Origin: Gigantopelta aegis
Taxonomy: Eukaryota > Mollusca > Gastropoda > Neomphalida > Peltospiridae
Direction of reading: 5' to 3'
DNA length: 64,000 nt
Assembly: GCF_016097555.1 (NCBI RefSeq)
Contig: NC_054703.1
Coordinates: 40,718,130 to 40,782,129, forward strand
The notes beneath the pieces were generated by a model. That model did no database searches and was not told the origin of the DNA. It saw only the letters and a program-made list of their open reading frames with translations. Shown here one piece after another: positions 41,899-52,867 of this stretch (position 1 is its first letter; each line of letters begins with the position of its first letter). The position numbers were made by a program, and so were the translations under genes.

Positions 41899-42012
41899 TT
41901 TCCTGTCTATGGGAAAGTGCATATAAAAAGATCTACGAGTCATAATGACCAAATGTTTGACATCCAATAGCCGATGATTAATACATCAATGTGGTGAAGT
42001 GGTATCGTTAAA
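41899..42012 (+). mobile_element. SINE, 3' part with T2 tail, after LINE
   Basis: TTTCCTGTCTATGGGAAAGT, CATATAAAAAGATCTACGAG, then T2 (TGTTTGACATCCAATAGCCG). It continues into the 52-bp array. Confidence 0.88.
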
Positions 42013-42640
42013 CATCCAATAGCCGATGATTAATAAATCAATGTGGTGAAGTGGTATCGTTAAACATCCAATAGCCGATGATTAATAAATCAATGTGGTG
42101 AAGTGGTATCGTTAAACATCCAATAGCCGATGATTAATACATCAATGTGGTGAAGTGGTATCGTTAAACATCCAATAGCCGATGATTAATACATCAATGT
42201 GGTGAAGTGGTATCGTTAAACATCCAATAGCCGATGATTAATACATCAATGTGGTGAAGTGGTATCGTTAAACATCCAATAGCCGATGATTAATACATCA
42301 ATGTGGTGAAGTGGTATCGTTAAACATCCAATAGCCGATGATTAATACATCAATGTGGTGAAGTGGTATCGTTAAACATCCAATAGCCGATGATTAATAC
42401 ATCAATGTGGTGAAGTGGTATCGTTAAACATCCAATAGCCGATGATTAATACATCAATGTGGTGAAGTGGTATAGTCAACATCCAATAGCCGATGATTAA
42501 TAAATCAATGTGGTGAAGTGGTATCGTTAAACATCCAATAGCCGATGATTAATAAATCAATGTGGTGAAGTGGTATAGTCAACATCCAATAGCCGATGAT
42601 TAATAAATCAATGTAGTGAAGTGGTATCGTTAAACAAGAC
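41961..42640 (+). repeat. 52-bp tandem array made from a SINE T2 tail, 13 copies
   Basis: CATCCAATAGCCGATGATTA, ATACATCAATGTGGTGAAGT and GGTATCGTTAAA make one unit of 52 bp, starting at 41961, 42013, 42065 and onwards. The unit is the T2 tail of the SINE just upstream, with private changes (GTGGTGAAGTGG for GTGCTCTAGTGG) shared by all units. Two units have TATAGTCAAC instead of TATCGTTAAAC. Confidence 0.95.
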
Positions 42641-42782
42641 AAACCTTAGCCGTTGTTCATCGCCCACTGGGTCCTGGTAGCAAAGGTACAGAGCTAAGAA
42701 AGTTTGTTAAGTCTCTAATAGAACGGAACTGGTCTACGTCCTAACCCCAACCCGACCGCTTTACCACTGGTCTACGTCCTAA
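42641..42782. other. SINE 3' extension and a short duplication
   Basis: GCCGTTGTTCATCGCCCACT and CCTGGTAGCAAAGGT match the segment after the SINE at 30592. TGGTCTACGTCCTAACCCCA appears twice (about 42730 and 42769) with an H1-head word (GACCGCTTTACCACTGG) between the copies. Confidence 0.7.
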
Positions 42783-42850
42783 CCCCAACCCGGTGGTGAA
42801 GTGATTACAGGAATTTTAGCAGGAGTGAGGTCTAGACATTTTATGGGTGG

Positions 42851-42889
<39 letters not shown>

Positions 42890-43013
42890 GGGGTCGAGTC
42901 ACACTCCCCGGAAAATAAACTGTGAAAAAAAATTGCTTAAGCACGGAGGGTTTCGACTCAACACTGGTAGGTAGTGGGTTCGTATCCCAGTCATAAAACT
43001 CGCTCATGGTGGG
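42783..43013 (+). repeat. Dispersed repeat R, left part
   Basis: ACCCCAACCCGGTGGTGAAG, a (GT)n tract at 42852-42887, and GGTCGAGTCACACTCCCCGG to CTCGCTCATGGTGGG, as at 24486-24775. It is cut here by a transposon and resumes at 44768. Confidence 0.88.
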
Positions 43014-43364
43014 CAGGGTTCGTACACTTTGGGCTGTTAAAATTTCCATAACTTTTCCAAAACTTTCCATAGCCCACAAATCCAAATTTCCAAAACCATT
43101 TCCAAGCAAACTCAATCACAACAAAGTGTTTTTTGCAGTTTTTAGACATGTTTGTCAGAGTTAAAACTTTTTCCTTGACTAAGCTGCGTGGTATACATGT
43201 AGGATTACTAGTAATAAAAAAATTAATGTAATTTATTTTGGCGTTTTAAAATGCAGTTTTATTCTTGGAGTGGACATGACACTTTCCGGGCATTTTAAAT
43301 GGAGTCAATAGGTGCAATGGTAATTTAAATCATAGATACATCAAACTCGCGGCAAACTCGTGAT

Positions 43365-43547
43365 GATCTGCGCAAGCGCAAGCACAGATAGCCTGAGTTA
43401 ATCTTTCGGGATCAGGCTAAAACGGAACCACTACCAAAACGGAACCATTTTCGTTGGCTAGGCTATAACGGCACCTCACTCGGGACGATCTGCGCAAGCG
43501 CAAGCGCAGATAGCCTGAGTTAATCTTTCGGGATCAGGCTAAAACGT
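43365..43547. repeat. ~122-bp direct repeat inside the hAT-like insertion
   Basis: GATCTGCGCAAGCGCAAGC to TCTTTCGGGATCAGGCTAAA occurs at about 43368 and 43489. Between the copies is GGAACCACTACCAAAACGGA to GGCTATAACGGCACCTCA, which recurs after the Mutator-like element at 44495-44549. Confidence 0.88.
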
Positions 43548-44486
43548 AGCCCGAGTAATCTGACTGTAAGAGAGCTAGACGGACATTTGGACATAAATAC
43601 ACTCTCATTACAGTCAGAGACCAAGCTATGTATTTTTTTGGCAATTCCCGACAACCAAAAAGTTGGCAAAGATTTCCGCTATAATACCACAACAATCCTA
43701 TGTTTGACGTCAAATACCTTTACATCGAACATTTTCGAGTTAACTGATCCACATATTAATCACTAATACACATACTACAGAAAGAAATCCGACAACACCC
43801 ACATTCAGCTACGCTTCGTGACACTCCGTCGCAAGAATTACAAAGCTCGGTGACCTATTTCGTGACGTAGATCACGTGATCGCCCACTGGGCGATTCCGC
43901 CTTGTGCAACAGTTACAGGGGCCATCTCATACCAAGCGACGTTACAACATGGAAGAGTTGGCCAATGGTTTCCTCTCTAACACAGTGATAAAATTACCAA
44001 ATATTTGACATCCAATAGCCGTTGATTGATGAATCAATGTGCTGTAGTGGTGTCATTACACAAAACAAACTTTTTTTGGTGACTGTCGGGCACTTGTCGT
44101 TTTGAGACGGCCCCTGGAAGACGGAATGGCTGAGCGGGCGATCATGTGACGCATCGTCACGATATAGGTCGGCGAACTTAGAATTCTGCTGTCCGGAGTT
44201 TGCCGAAGCTTAGCTGAATGTGAGTGCTGTCGGGTTTCTTTCTGTAGTGTGTGTATTAGTGATTAATATCTGAATTTCTTTTAATCAATCAACTCGAAAA
44301 TGATCGATGTAAAGATATTTGACGTCAAACATAGGATTGTTGTGGTATTAGAGCGGAAATCTTTGCCAACTTTTTGGTTGTCGGGAATTGCCAAAAAAAA
44401 TACATAGCTTGGTCTCTGACTGTAATGAGAGCGTATTTATGTCCAAATGTCCGTCTAGCTCTCTTACAGTCAGATTACTCGGGCTA
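43548..44486. mobile_element. Mutator-like element with ~390-bp inverted repeats
   Basis: Ends TAGCCCGAGTAATCTGACTG and its reverse, through CAGATTACTCGGGCTA, with matching arms reaching to about 43940 and from about 44090. Flanks GCTAAAACG and GCTAAAACT form a 9-bp target-site duplication with one mismatch. Long terminal inverted repeats with a 9-bp duplication are typical of Mutator-like elements. The 150-bp centre has no protein and holds a SINE tail. Confidence 0.85.
43970..44075 (+). mobile_element. SINE tail in loop of Mutator-like element
   Basis: GTTTCCTCTCTAACACAGTG, ACATCCAATAGCCGTTGATT and GTGGTGTCATTACACAAAAC match the end of the core and a T2 tail. Confidence 0.8.
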
Positions 44487-44767
44487 GCTAAAACTGAACC
44501 ACTACCAAAACGGAACCATTTTCGTTGGCTAGGCTATAACGGCACCTCATTATATTGGCTAAAATGGGGCGTTGGATCGGGGCTAAATATTGGTGAAACA
44601 AACCAGTCTTTCATACAATTTTATTTACGGCAAGGACATAATTTTCCATAACTTTTCCATAGCCAAGGTAACAAAACCTGATTTTCCAAAACTTTTAAGG
44701 TCCTGGAAAACACTGTGACGAATTTCCAAAACTTTCCAAGACTTTCCAAAACGCGTACGAACCCTGT

Positions 44768-44958
44768 GTGGGAGCCGGTACCGGGTGGCGATCCCATTAT
44801 CTACTAGCCTTAAAGGGACAGTCGTGGTGCACTAGCTGGAACGAGAAATAGCCTAATGCGTCCACCGATGGGAACTGATCTCAGACTGACCGCGCATCAG
44901 AGCCCAATTTCACAAAACATCGCAAACCTAGTTTTGCACGTAAACGTAATTCTACGAC
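44768..44958 (+). repeat. Dispersed repeat R, right part
   Basis: GTGGGAGCCGGTACCGGGTG to TAGTTTTGCACGTAAACGTA continues the repeat cut at 43013 and aligns with 24768-24962. Confidence 0.88.
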
Positions 44959-45004
44959 TAAACCACAATTCTTATTACTATTATAGTACAGCAAATATAG
45001 TTAA

Positions 45005-45378
45005 AGGGACATTCTCGAGTTTGCTGCAGTTTTTAAGATGTTATCGACTAACAAAGACTTGTTAGCGACTGTAAAATTACATATCAAGTATATTTTTCTG
45101 CATAAAATATTAGTGGCTGTATGTTAAAAGTGTTTCTGATCGTTCTAGTATTTGTACTAGGATAAATTTCATTTTATTTCCTAATTTATTTTTATTATTT
45201 GAAAAGAAAATCCAGTTTGGGCTTCTTACAGATATTAAGACGATCAGAAACACATTAAATATACAGACACTGATATTCTAAACAAGAAAATATATTTAAT
45301 GCGTATTTTTAGACGTTAAAAAGATTTTATTAGTCGGAAACATCTTACAATGCAGCAAACCCCGGACAGACCTCGAGC
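45005..45378. mobile_element. ~370-bp MITE starting at TTAA
   Basis: AGGGACATTCTCGAGTTTGC and TGCAGTTTTTAAGATGTTAT are mirrored at the right by ACATCTTACAATGCAGCAAA and CCCCGGACAGACCTCGAG. A TTAA stands at the left edge (45001-45004); the right TTAA is not visible. An internal part (TTTCTGATCGTTCTAGTATT) recurs near 53470. Confidence 0.75.
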
Positions 45379-45761
45379 AAAAATAATACAGATATTCGGG
45401 CAAATGTGCTAACCTGAGACCTTTTTACCATGTAGTGATTCGTTTGCAACCCTTCATAGCCGTTTGGTAGTAATGCTAATTATGAATAAATGCTGTTATC
45501 CAGATTCGGGCATCTTCATTTTATTCGGGCAAAAGCCAGCCTGACCCCCTACAGAAATCGAAGCCCGTACGGTCTGATGATCCAGTATGGATTGATAAGG
45601 AAGATTAGCCCCGGAAACGAAATGTTTACGGACGGACGGACGGACGGACGTTCGGACAACGCCATACGACCCATCAAAAGAATAAACAGAAGTAGAAACA
45701 CAATAGGTTGTATTTATGTTACAAAAATATCTTCAATACAAAATATACGTGTACATTAAAT

Positions 45762-45942
45762 CAGTGCCGGATTGCCACGGGCCCCCTTGCCAGAGGGTCC
45801 CCAGACTAAGGACTTTAATAATTTAATAATTATAAAATTAGTTGGGTTTTTTTTTGTCTTGTAATTTAATTTCTATGTTGAGGGGCCCCCGAACCTGAAG
45901 TGCCCCCCCCCCCCCCCGTCTCCAAGGTCAAATCCGGCCCTG
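45762..45942. mobile_element. hAT-like MITE with 8-bp target duplication
   Basis: CAGTGCCGGATT at the left faces AATCCGGCCCTG at the right. Flanks CATTAAAT (45754-45761) and CATGAAAT (45943-45950) agree at seven of eight positions, the duplication length expected for hAT. The interior is a poly-C/G and AT stretch with no gene. Confidence 0.85.
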
Positions 45943-46189
45943 CATGAAATACAACTTTATTAACGACAGAAATGTCCTTTAACAAGGTGACGAACAATAC
46001 TCACATACTAGCATGATTCCAGTAATCAACGAATTATCAACGATTATTAAGTAAAATCTAATAATTATATTTCATTGGATTAATTATCCATTATCATTCT
46101 TAGTTCACCAATAAAACATAACTTCCTGATAATATAACGGGAAAAAAACGAGAGAGAGAGGATACAAACTGGAGAGAGCGAGAGATAGA

Positions 46190-46470
46190 GAGACGGAGAA
46201 GGGGGGGGGGGTGCGTAATCGACGGCCGAAGTTACTAGGGGGGTCCGGGGGCATGCCCCCCCCCCCCCCGAAAATGTTTTAAATCTAGAATACAGGAGAT
46301 GCATTTTCCTGCATTCTGGGACGGATCTCGGCAGACTATGGGGGTGGGGTGGGGGTGCGTACGCCTCCCCCTGCGTACGGGCCTGGGGAGAGAAATAGAG
46401 ACCCATAGACGGGACGGGGGGGGGAGGAAGAGAGAGGGGGGGGGGATGGAGGCACTCAAACCAAACTCGG
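46190..46470. other. G/C homopolymer-rich repeat
   Basis: Poly-G and poly-C runs surround GGGGGGTCCGGGGGCATGCC, a motif I know from dispersed animal repeats. Open frames are homopolymer artefacts. Confidence 0.6.
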
Positions 46471-46884
46471 TCAGGGACACGGATATAAAGAAGGTAAGGA
46501 GATGCGTGAATTAAATGAAGATTTTTTTTTTTTAAAACGTAAGTCTCAAACACATTAAACAAATTTAGCCCACAAGCATAGAAAACAATCTTTTAAATTA
46601 TCCATAATTCTTATGGACGCTGACGTCACACAGAACCGTGTGATAAATATCTAAAGGCGACACCACACGATACAAGTACTTCATACGAGAACAGCAGAGT
46701 GCCTCATACGAGAACAGCCGATTGAGTAGCAATCAATGAAATCTTACAGTTTGTGTTGTCAATCGTACGATGGAAAATGCATCCCTCTCCAGCCCTCTAC
46801 GTCAACTTTTCTGTCTAGGAGCCAAATAGCAAAATTAGGAGCCATGTTTATATACCGATATAACGTATGTACGTGCGTACGTAC
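46471..46884. other. Intergenic DNA, no gene seen
   Basis: CATACGAGAACAGC occurs twice near 46682 and 46706. Nothing else is supported. Confidence 0.45.
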
Positions 46885-46892
46885 ATACGTAT

Positions 46893-47004
46893 CAGGCGCG
46901 GATCCAGGATTTTTCTAAATGGATGGGGGCCTTTAAATTCTATTTTTAAAAATAAGAACGGCTTTTGGGCCCTATCTATTTTTAAAATCTTGGATCCGCG
47001 CCAG
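46893..47004. mobile_element. 112-bp hAT-like MITE
   Basis: CAGGCGCGGATCCAGGATTT and its mirror AAATCTTGGATCCGCGCCAG bound the element. Flanking 8-mers ATACGTAT and ATACATAC agree at six of eight positions. The interior is AT-rich around a GGGGGCC/GGGCCC core. Confidence 0.75.
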
Positions 47005-47134
47005 ATACATACATACATCAGTTTTTGATATTTTATCGTAATTGCACCGCATATACATAATACCCTAAAATGCAATTTTCACAATTCTAAAAACGTACAG
47101 TCGTCAGAGAAGTAATGGTTATCGAGACAAGCTC

Positions 47135-49048
47135 GAGTTATTTTTAGACGGTATTTCCCTGTTTAAACATCACACACTTTGGCTTCTCTGTTATAACCGT
47201 ATCTAAATGTGTGTTTTTAGACGGATTTCCCCGTTTAAACAACACACACTTTGGCTTTTCTCTGTTATAACCGTATCTAAATGTGTGTTTTTAGACGGTA
47301 TTTCCCCGTTTAAACATCACACACTTGGGCTTCTCTCTGTTATAACCGTATCTAAATGTGTGTTTATAGTTATAACCGTATCTAAATGTGTTTTTATAGA
47401 CGGTATTTCCCCGTTTAAACATCACACTTTGGCTTCTCTGTTATAACCCGTATCTAAATGTGTGTTTTTAGACAGTATTTCCCCGTTTAAGCATCACACA
47501 CTTTGGCTTCTCTCTGTTATAACCGTATCTAAATGTGTGTTTTTAGACGGTATTTCCCCGTTTAAGCATCACACACTTGGGCTTCTCTCTGTTATAACCG
47601 TTTCTAAATGTGTGTTTTTAGACGGCATTTCCCCGTTTAAACATCACACACTTTGGCTTCTCTCTGTTATAACCGTATCTAAATGTGTGTTTTTAGACGG
47701 CATTTCCCCGTTTAAACATCACACACTTTGGCTTCTCTCTGTTATAACCGTATCTAAATGTGCGTTTTTAGACGGCATTTCCCCGTTTAAACATCACACA
47801 CTTTGGCTTCTCTCTGTTATAACCCGTATCTAAATGTGTGTTTTTAGACGGCATTTCCCCGTTTAAGCATCACACACTTGGGCTTCTCTCTGTTATAACC
47901 GTATCTAAATGTGTGTTTTTAGACGGTATTTCCCCGTTTAAGCATCACACACATTGGCTTCTCTCTGTTATAACCGTATCTAAATGTGTGTTTATAGACG
48001 GCATTTCCCCGTTTAAGCATCACACACTTTGGCTTCTCTCTGTTATAACCGTATCTAAATGTGTGTTTTTAGACGGCATTTCCCCGTTTAAGCATCACAC
48101 ACTTTGGCTTCTCTCTGTTATAACCGTATCTAAATGTGTGTTTTTAGACGGCATTTCCCCGTTTAAGCATCACACACTTTGGCTTCTCTCTGTTATAACC
48201 GTATCTAAATGTGTGTTTTTAGACGGCATTTCCCCGTTTAAGCATCACACACTTTGGCTTCTCTCTGTTATAACCGTATCTAAATGTGTGTTTTTAGACG
48301 GCATTTCCCCGTTTAAGCATCACACACTTGGGCTTCTCTCTGTTATAACCGTATCTAAATGTGTGTTTATAGACGGCATTTCCCCGTTTAAGCATCACAC
48401 ACTTTGGCTTCTCTCTGTTATAACCGTATCTAAATGTGTGTTTTTAGACGGCATTTCCCCGTTTAAGCATCACACACTTTGGCTTCTCTCTGTTATAACC
48501 GTATCTAAATGTGTGTTTTTAGACGGCATTTCCCCGTTTAAGCATCACACACTTTGGCTTCTCTCTGTTATAACTGTATCTAAATGTGTGTTTTTAGACG
48601 GCATTTCCCCGTTTAAGCATCACACACTTTGGCTTCTCTCTGTTATAACCGTATCTAAATGTGTGTTTATAGACGGCATTTCCCCGTTTAAGCATCACAC
48701 ACTTGGGCTTCTCTCTGTTATAACCGTATCTAAATGTGTGTTTTTAGACGGCATTTCCCCGTTTAAGCATCACACACTTTGGCTTCTCTCTGTTATAACC
48801 GTATCTAAATGTGTGTTTTTAGACGGCATTTCCCCGTTTAAACATCACACACTTTGGCTTCTCTCTGTTATAACCGTATCTAAATGTGTGTTTATAGACG
48901 GCATTTCCCCGTTTAAACATCACACACTTTGGCTTCTCTCTGTTATAACCGTATCTAAATGTGTGTTTATAGACGGCATTTCCCCGTTTAAACATCACAC
49001 ACTTTGGCTTCTCTCTGTTATAACCGTATCTAAATGTGTGTTTATAGA
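47135..49048. repeat. 75-bp tandem array, ~25 copies, with in-frame 25-residue repeat
   Basis: TGTGTGTTTTTAGACGGCAT, TTCCCCGTTTAAGCATCACA and CACTTTGGCTTCTCTCTGTT make a 75-bp unit. Since 75 is divisible by three, a 404-codon frame (47838-49052) reads SKCVFLDGISPFKHHTLWLL with LSVITV, again and again. No start context, signal or neighbouring domain supports translation. The units are most uniform in the middle and irregular at the left edge. Confidence 0.95.
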
Positions 49049-49098
49049 TTAACTAGACTTGGTGTCCATTTTCACGGGCTGAAACGAGGGTCTGTACC
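49046..49098 (-). mobile_element. TTAA-MITE end fragment
   Basis: GATTAACTAGACTTGGTGTC, TTTTCACGGGCTGAAACGAG and GGTCTGTACCTTTAA match the right end of the MITE at 31865-32025. The 75-bp array begins exactly where the MITE homology stops. Confidence 0.78.
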
Positions 49099-49205
49099 TT
49101 TAATAGGTTCAATAATTAAATTACTTTTTGTTCAATATGTTCCGATGCACTGGTAATCACCAAACTAAACAAACAATGAAGCGACACTGGCCTCAATAAT
49201 TAAAT

Positions 49206-50913
49206 TACTTTTTGTTAAATATCCCAAACAAAAATGCATGCTTGCGGCTAGGTTGTTGCAAGGTAGTTACAACCTTGTTACAAGGTAGTACAAGCAATGC
49301 AAGCTATTTGCAAGCTAACATTTAGCTCGCGTAAGGTAGTCAGTATTTCTGCAAGCTTGCTGCATGCATGTTTTCATTTGTGAAAGCATGCGCAAGCTTG
49401 CTGCATGCATATGTTCAACTGTGCAAGCTTCCCGCAAGCATGTTTTCATTTTTGCAAGCTTGCTGCAAGCATATCTTCAACTGTGCAAGCTTCCCGCAAG
49501 CATGTTTTCATTTTGCAAGCTTGCTGCATGTATATCTTCAACTGTGAAAGCATGTCTACACTTGTGGAGAAAAAGCTAAGTCCAAATCATTTACATGGTT
49601 ATTTTTTTTTAATTCATAACTTCTCATATGATTTATCAAATTCAGTGGGAACAGTGGCTAAACAACCAAACATACATGTTACAGATTTAGATAGTATTTA
49701 CAATAATAATTAAAACAAAATTAATATTAATACATACGAATGATAATACAATATGGTTAAAACAGAATGATCTTGTAATAATTAGATTTTCAATTGGCCC
49801 CCAAAATAATAACATATGCATGGCCATGAGAGGATGACATGGGTCATGTTTGGTTGAAATTAGCCTGGTGGAATTTGAGAAGATGTTGAAAATGTCTGAG
49901 CCAATCAGAGGGCAGGGTGGCCATCTTGGATTCTGAATCAGCCACAAAAATAACAACACTTAGTAAGTCATGAGAGAATCATTTGGACTAAGTTTTATTA
50001 AAACCTGCCTGGTGGACCTTGAAAAGAAGCAAAAAAATATCTCTGTCAATCAGAGGCCAGGGCAGCGATCTTGATTTTAAATCTGCCCGAAAAAATTACA
50101 AACTTGGTCAGGGCCATGAGAGGATCATTAGGAATACATATGGTTTAAATTTGCATGGTGGAACTTGAGTAAAAGTTAAAAATGTCTCAGTTATTCAGAG
50201 GCCAGGGCGGCCATCTTGGAATTTTTATTGGCCTGAAAAATAACAACACTTGGTCAGGTCTATAAGAGGATCATTTGGACCAAGTTTGGTTGAATCCTGC
50301 TTGGTGGAACAGGAGAAAAAAACCCAAGAAGAAACAAACAAATGACTTTACACCACAGTGTGGATCTCCAGATAGTGGAGGAATATAACCTAAAACAAGA
50401 AGAAGAAGAAGAATATAGGACCAGGAGCTTTTTAGCATATTAGTTTAGTCAAGACTATCCCACATAAATGGAACATGTCTATCAGACAGGTAAACTAATT
50501 TTGTAGCCTAAGTATCTGACAACATGTAGCACCTATCTTTTTGTTTTAACTGTTCATGTTTTTCACTTTAAAACCATTGTTGTTTTTTTAAAGAATTATA
50601 CAAGATGCAAGATGGCTGCCACTGATGCAAGCTTGTAGGTAGATCGTCGCAAGCATGCGGGAAGCTTGCAGCAAGATTGTAAAAAGGTTCCAAATACTAG
50701 CTTAAACTGAACAAGCTTGCGGGAAGCTCGTCGCAAGCTTACGGCAAGGTTGCAACAAGCTTCCCGCAAGCTCGTCGCAAGCTTGTGGGAAGCTCGTCGC
50801 AAGCTTGCAGCAAGGTTGTAAAAAGGTTCCACATACTAGCTCGAAACGCGGTAGTTACTACCTTGCCGAAAGGTTGTTACCAGCTATTTATTAAGCTTGC
50901 AATTTTTGTTTGG
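49206..50913. mobile_element. AAGCTTG-rich fold-back element, 1.7 kb
   Basis: The left end CCAAACAAAAATGCATGCTT (49224) faces GCAATTTTTGTTTGG at the right. Inside each end are many short inverted and direct copies of GCAAGCTTGCTGCAAGC and GCTTCCCGCAAGCTCGTCGC. ACACTGGCCTCAATAATTAA (plus AT) occurs on both outer sides (49184-49205 and 50914-50935) as a 22-bp direct repeat. No protein is recognised. Confidence 0.72.
49780..50330. repeat. ~145-bp diverged tandem repeat, 4 copies
   Basis: GGCCATGAGAGGATCATT-type words occur at about 49823, 49967, 50109 and 50257, each followed by TTTGGTTGAAAT, CCTGGTGGAA and AATCAGAGGCCAGGGCGGCC-like words. The copies are quite diverged, so this is an old array. 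It forms the middle of the fold-back element. Confidence 0.85.
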
Positions 50914-51117
50914 ACACTGGCCTCAATAATTAAATGTACAGGAGGTAATTGAATCATAAATGTGTTTACAAAAAAACAACAACATATATATGATTTCTAG
51001 TTTCTATTTTCATTGTAAAATACAGTGAAAATATAACTTTTCATCGAATATCACTTGATGGTTTTTATAGATCTATATACATGTATTTCATAGCAATGTA
51101 CAAAATAATACTGTGTA

Positions 51118-51250
51118 TTAAAAGGACAGACCCTATTTTCAACCTGTGAAAATTAACACCCAGTTTATTTAATCTACAATCTGATTAAAATTAGCTCTAC
51201 TGGGTCTGCCAGTAGATCTAACAGCATTGCATGGACTCCCATGTCCAGGT
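51118..51250 (+). mobile_element. TTAA-MITE, left part
   Basis: TTAAAAGGACAGACCCTATT, TTCAACCTGTGAAAATTAAC, and later TTTAATCTACAATCTGATTA match the TTAA-MITE family. A reverse-oriented relative lies at 53085-53466. Confidence 0.8.
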
Positions 51251-51590
51251 GACATTTCATCTATAAATAACAATTTAAATATCGACCAATTACACTTCAC
51301 CTTTTATAGTGTTATTTGGGTGCATACAAATTCTAAAAATATCGGGCGACATATTTATGCAATAGGGGAAAACTGCAGTAATAAACTCTGTATTGTATAC
51401 TAGTATAAACAGATTTTATGGCTATACCATCACAGGGTTTTTTATGTCTTGAAACAAATTTTATATAAAATTTTATATTGAAATTAGTTTCCGGCATACT
51501 TCGTAATTCACCCGAATCATTTCATACACCCTTGGCATAATCCCGAATGTTTTCAAATTCTTTTCAGAATTTCAGACATCAATTGAGAAG
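51251..51590. other. AT-rich intergenic DNA, no gene seen
   Basis: No supported feature between the MITE fragment and the retroelement ORF. Confidence 0.5.
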
Positions 51591-51610
51591 GACTCTCAAC
51601 TTGACCAGCG

Positions 51611-52485
51611 ATGAAGTTGGACGTTATTTCGTGCGCTCTCGACCTACCCCCCCACCTGGGGGGATTGATCGCTAGTTATGGATCGCTGTTAGAGTACCGC
51701 GTCGCGTACACCGGGTCACGGGCAACCGTGACCTTGGTGTATGGCGACGCGGCTACAGCCAAGAGGAAGGGAACTAGGAAGAGGAAACGTGCGCCAGGGG
51801 CGGCTCAGGCGGGGACAAAGCTGGCGGCTCAACCGCCAGTGGCGGTCCCGTCTGCATCGCCGCCCCCACCACGACCAAACCGGACGGATCGACGGGAGGC
51901 GACTCGCCAACCAGCCGGACCGACTGTTCAGATGCGGGAAGTGGAGCAGCCAACCAGTGCACCGCGACCAGCGTCACCTGTTCTCGTTTGTCTGCGTCGA
52001 GACCCCCACCCACGGGGGACTCCGCGACGGCGACTCTGGATGTTGGGGCTGTTAAGAGGAAGGCCGTGACCCCCCCGGGGGACCAACCAGCCAAGACGCG
52101 GCCTTCTACTTCCTCTTCGGGTGACTGGAGAGTGGCAGCGCGGAAGATCAAAGGCCAGTACTCTAAGTACTTGGTGGAAGACGTCACGGACCCCGACAGA
52201 CTGCCAGGCTACGAGGAAAACTTCAAGACGTTTCCCGATGGCCACCAGGTCGCCATCCACACAGTCAAACTACGGGGAGTGGAAGCTATAGTAGTGACGT
52301 CGCGCCGGGATGATCTTTACCGACAGGGATTCCTCAGCCATGACATGGATAACAACACCATCCACAGAATCATGAAGATCGTCACCGGCGCCCAGTACCC
52401 ACAGATGGTCCACTGCCTTAGCACCCACAGCTACAGGAAACTGGTGCCTCACTTTGAGGAGAGGAACAACATCACCTCCCCGTAG
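51611..52485 (+). pseudogene. ORF1-like retroelement protein, one frameshift
   Basis: The first frame starts MKLDVISCALDLPPHLGGLI and becomes basic and proline-rich (KRKGTRKRKR). Near 51960-51990 the frame shifts. The second continues with a Ser/Pro-rich linker, then YSKYLVEDVTDPDRLPGYEE and GHQVAIHTVKLRGVEAIVVT, and ends HFEERNNITSP. I recall proteins with PPHLGGL ends from multicopy elements in molluscs, without a known fold. Base composition is GC-rich, unlike the surroundings. There is no reverse transcriptase downstream. A non-autonomous, ORF1-only LINE is the likeliest reading. Confidence 0.6.
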
Positions 52486-52820
52486 ATGCTGTGCACCCAA
52501 ATGGCCTTAACGAGGCCACTCGCGTGGACATATCGATCGGACTTTAAACTTTTAGATCTGCGTTCAAAATTTTATGTCGAAATTACTTTTTTTTTTTTTT
52601 TAATATTATTAAATAGTCCGATCCTCTCTTCTTTCTCTTATTTAATTTTGGACTGTCCTTCTAAAATGCTCCAAATTATATAAATATTCGGCCGAGCAGT
52701 CAATTCTTTTTTATTTTTGGCTTGTAACCTTTTTATTTTTTTTATTTTATCTATTAACTTCTTTACTAATTGCTATTTTCAAATTTCTGCCCAGTTTCAA
52801 CCCCCCCCCCCCCCCCCCCC

Positions 52821-52867
52821 CATCCCGAGTCAGGCCACCGATCTTATCGGAGGTCGGACTCGGGATG
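52821..52867 (+). other. 3' hairpin of the retroelement
   Basis: CATCCCGAGTC (52821-52831) pairs perfectly with GACTCGGGATG (52857-52867). It lies shortly before the end of the element (GGCACGTTAAACTAGTTATC, then ATCATCATT near 52920). Such 3' hairpins can be the signal recognised by a LINE reverse transcriptase. Confidence 0.7.

Larger units (their letters stand above)
43014..44766. mobile_element. hAT-like transposon-derived insertion, 1.75 kb
   Basis: CAGGGTTCGTAC at the left is matched by GTACGAACCCTG at the right, and GTGGG is repeated at the two borders. Comparison with the intact copy of repeat R at 24766-24775 confirms the insertion. Subterminal parts are rich in TTTCCAAAACTTTCC words on both sides. 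No transposase is recognised. The CA-G terminal form suggests hAT, though the visible duplication is only 5-6 bp. A Mutator-like element sits inside. Confidence 0.8.

Noticed and set aside
47838..49052. 404-codon open frame as a repeat protein gene
   Set aside because: It is one frame of a 75-bp satellite whose period is divisible by three; no start context, signal peptide or unique sequence.
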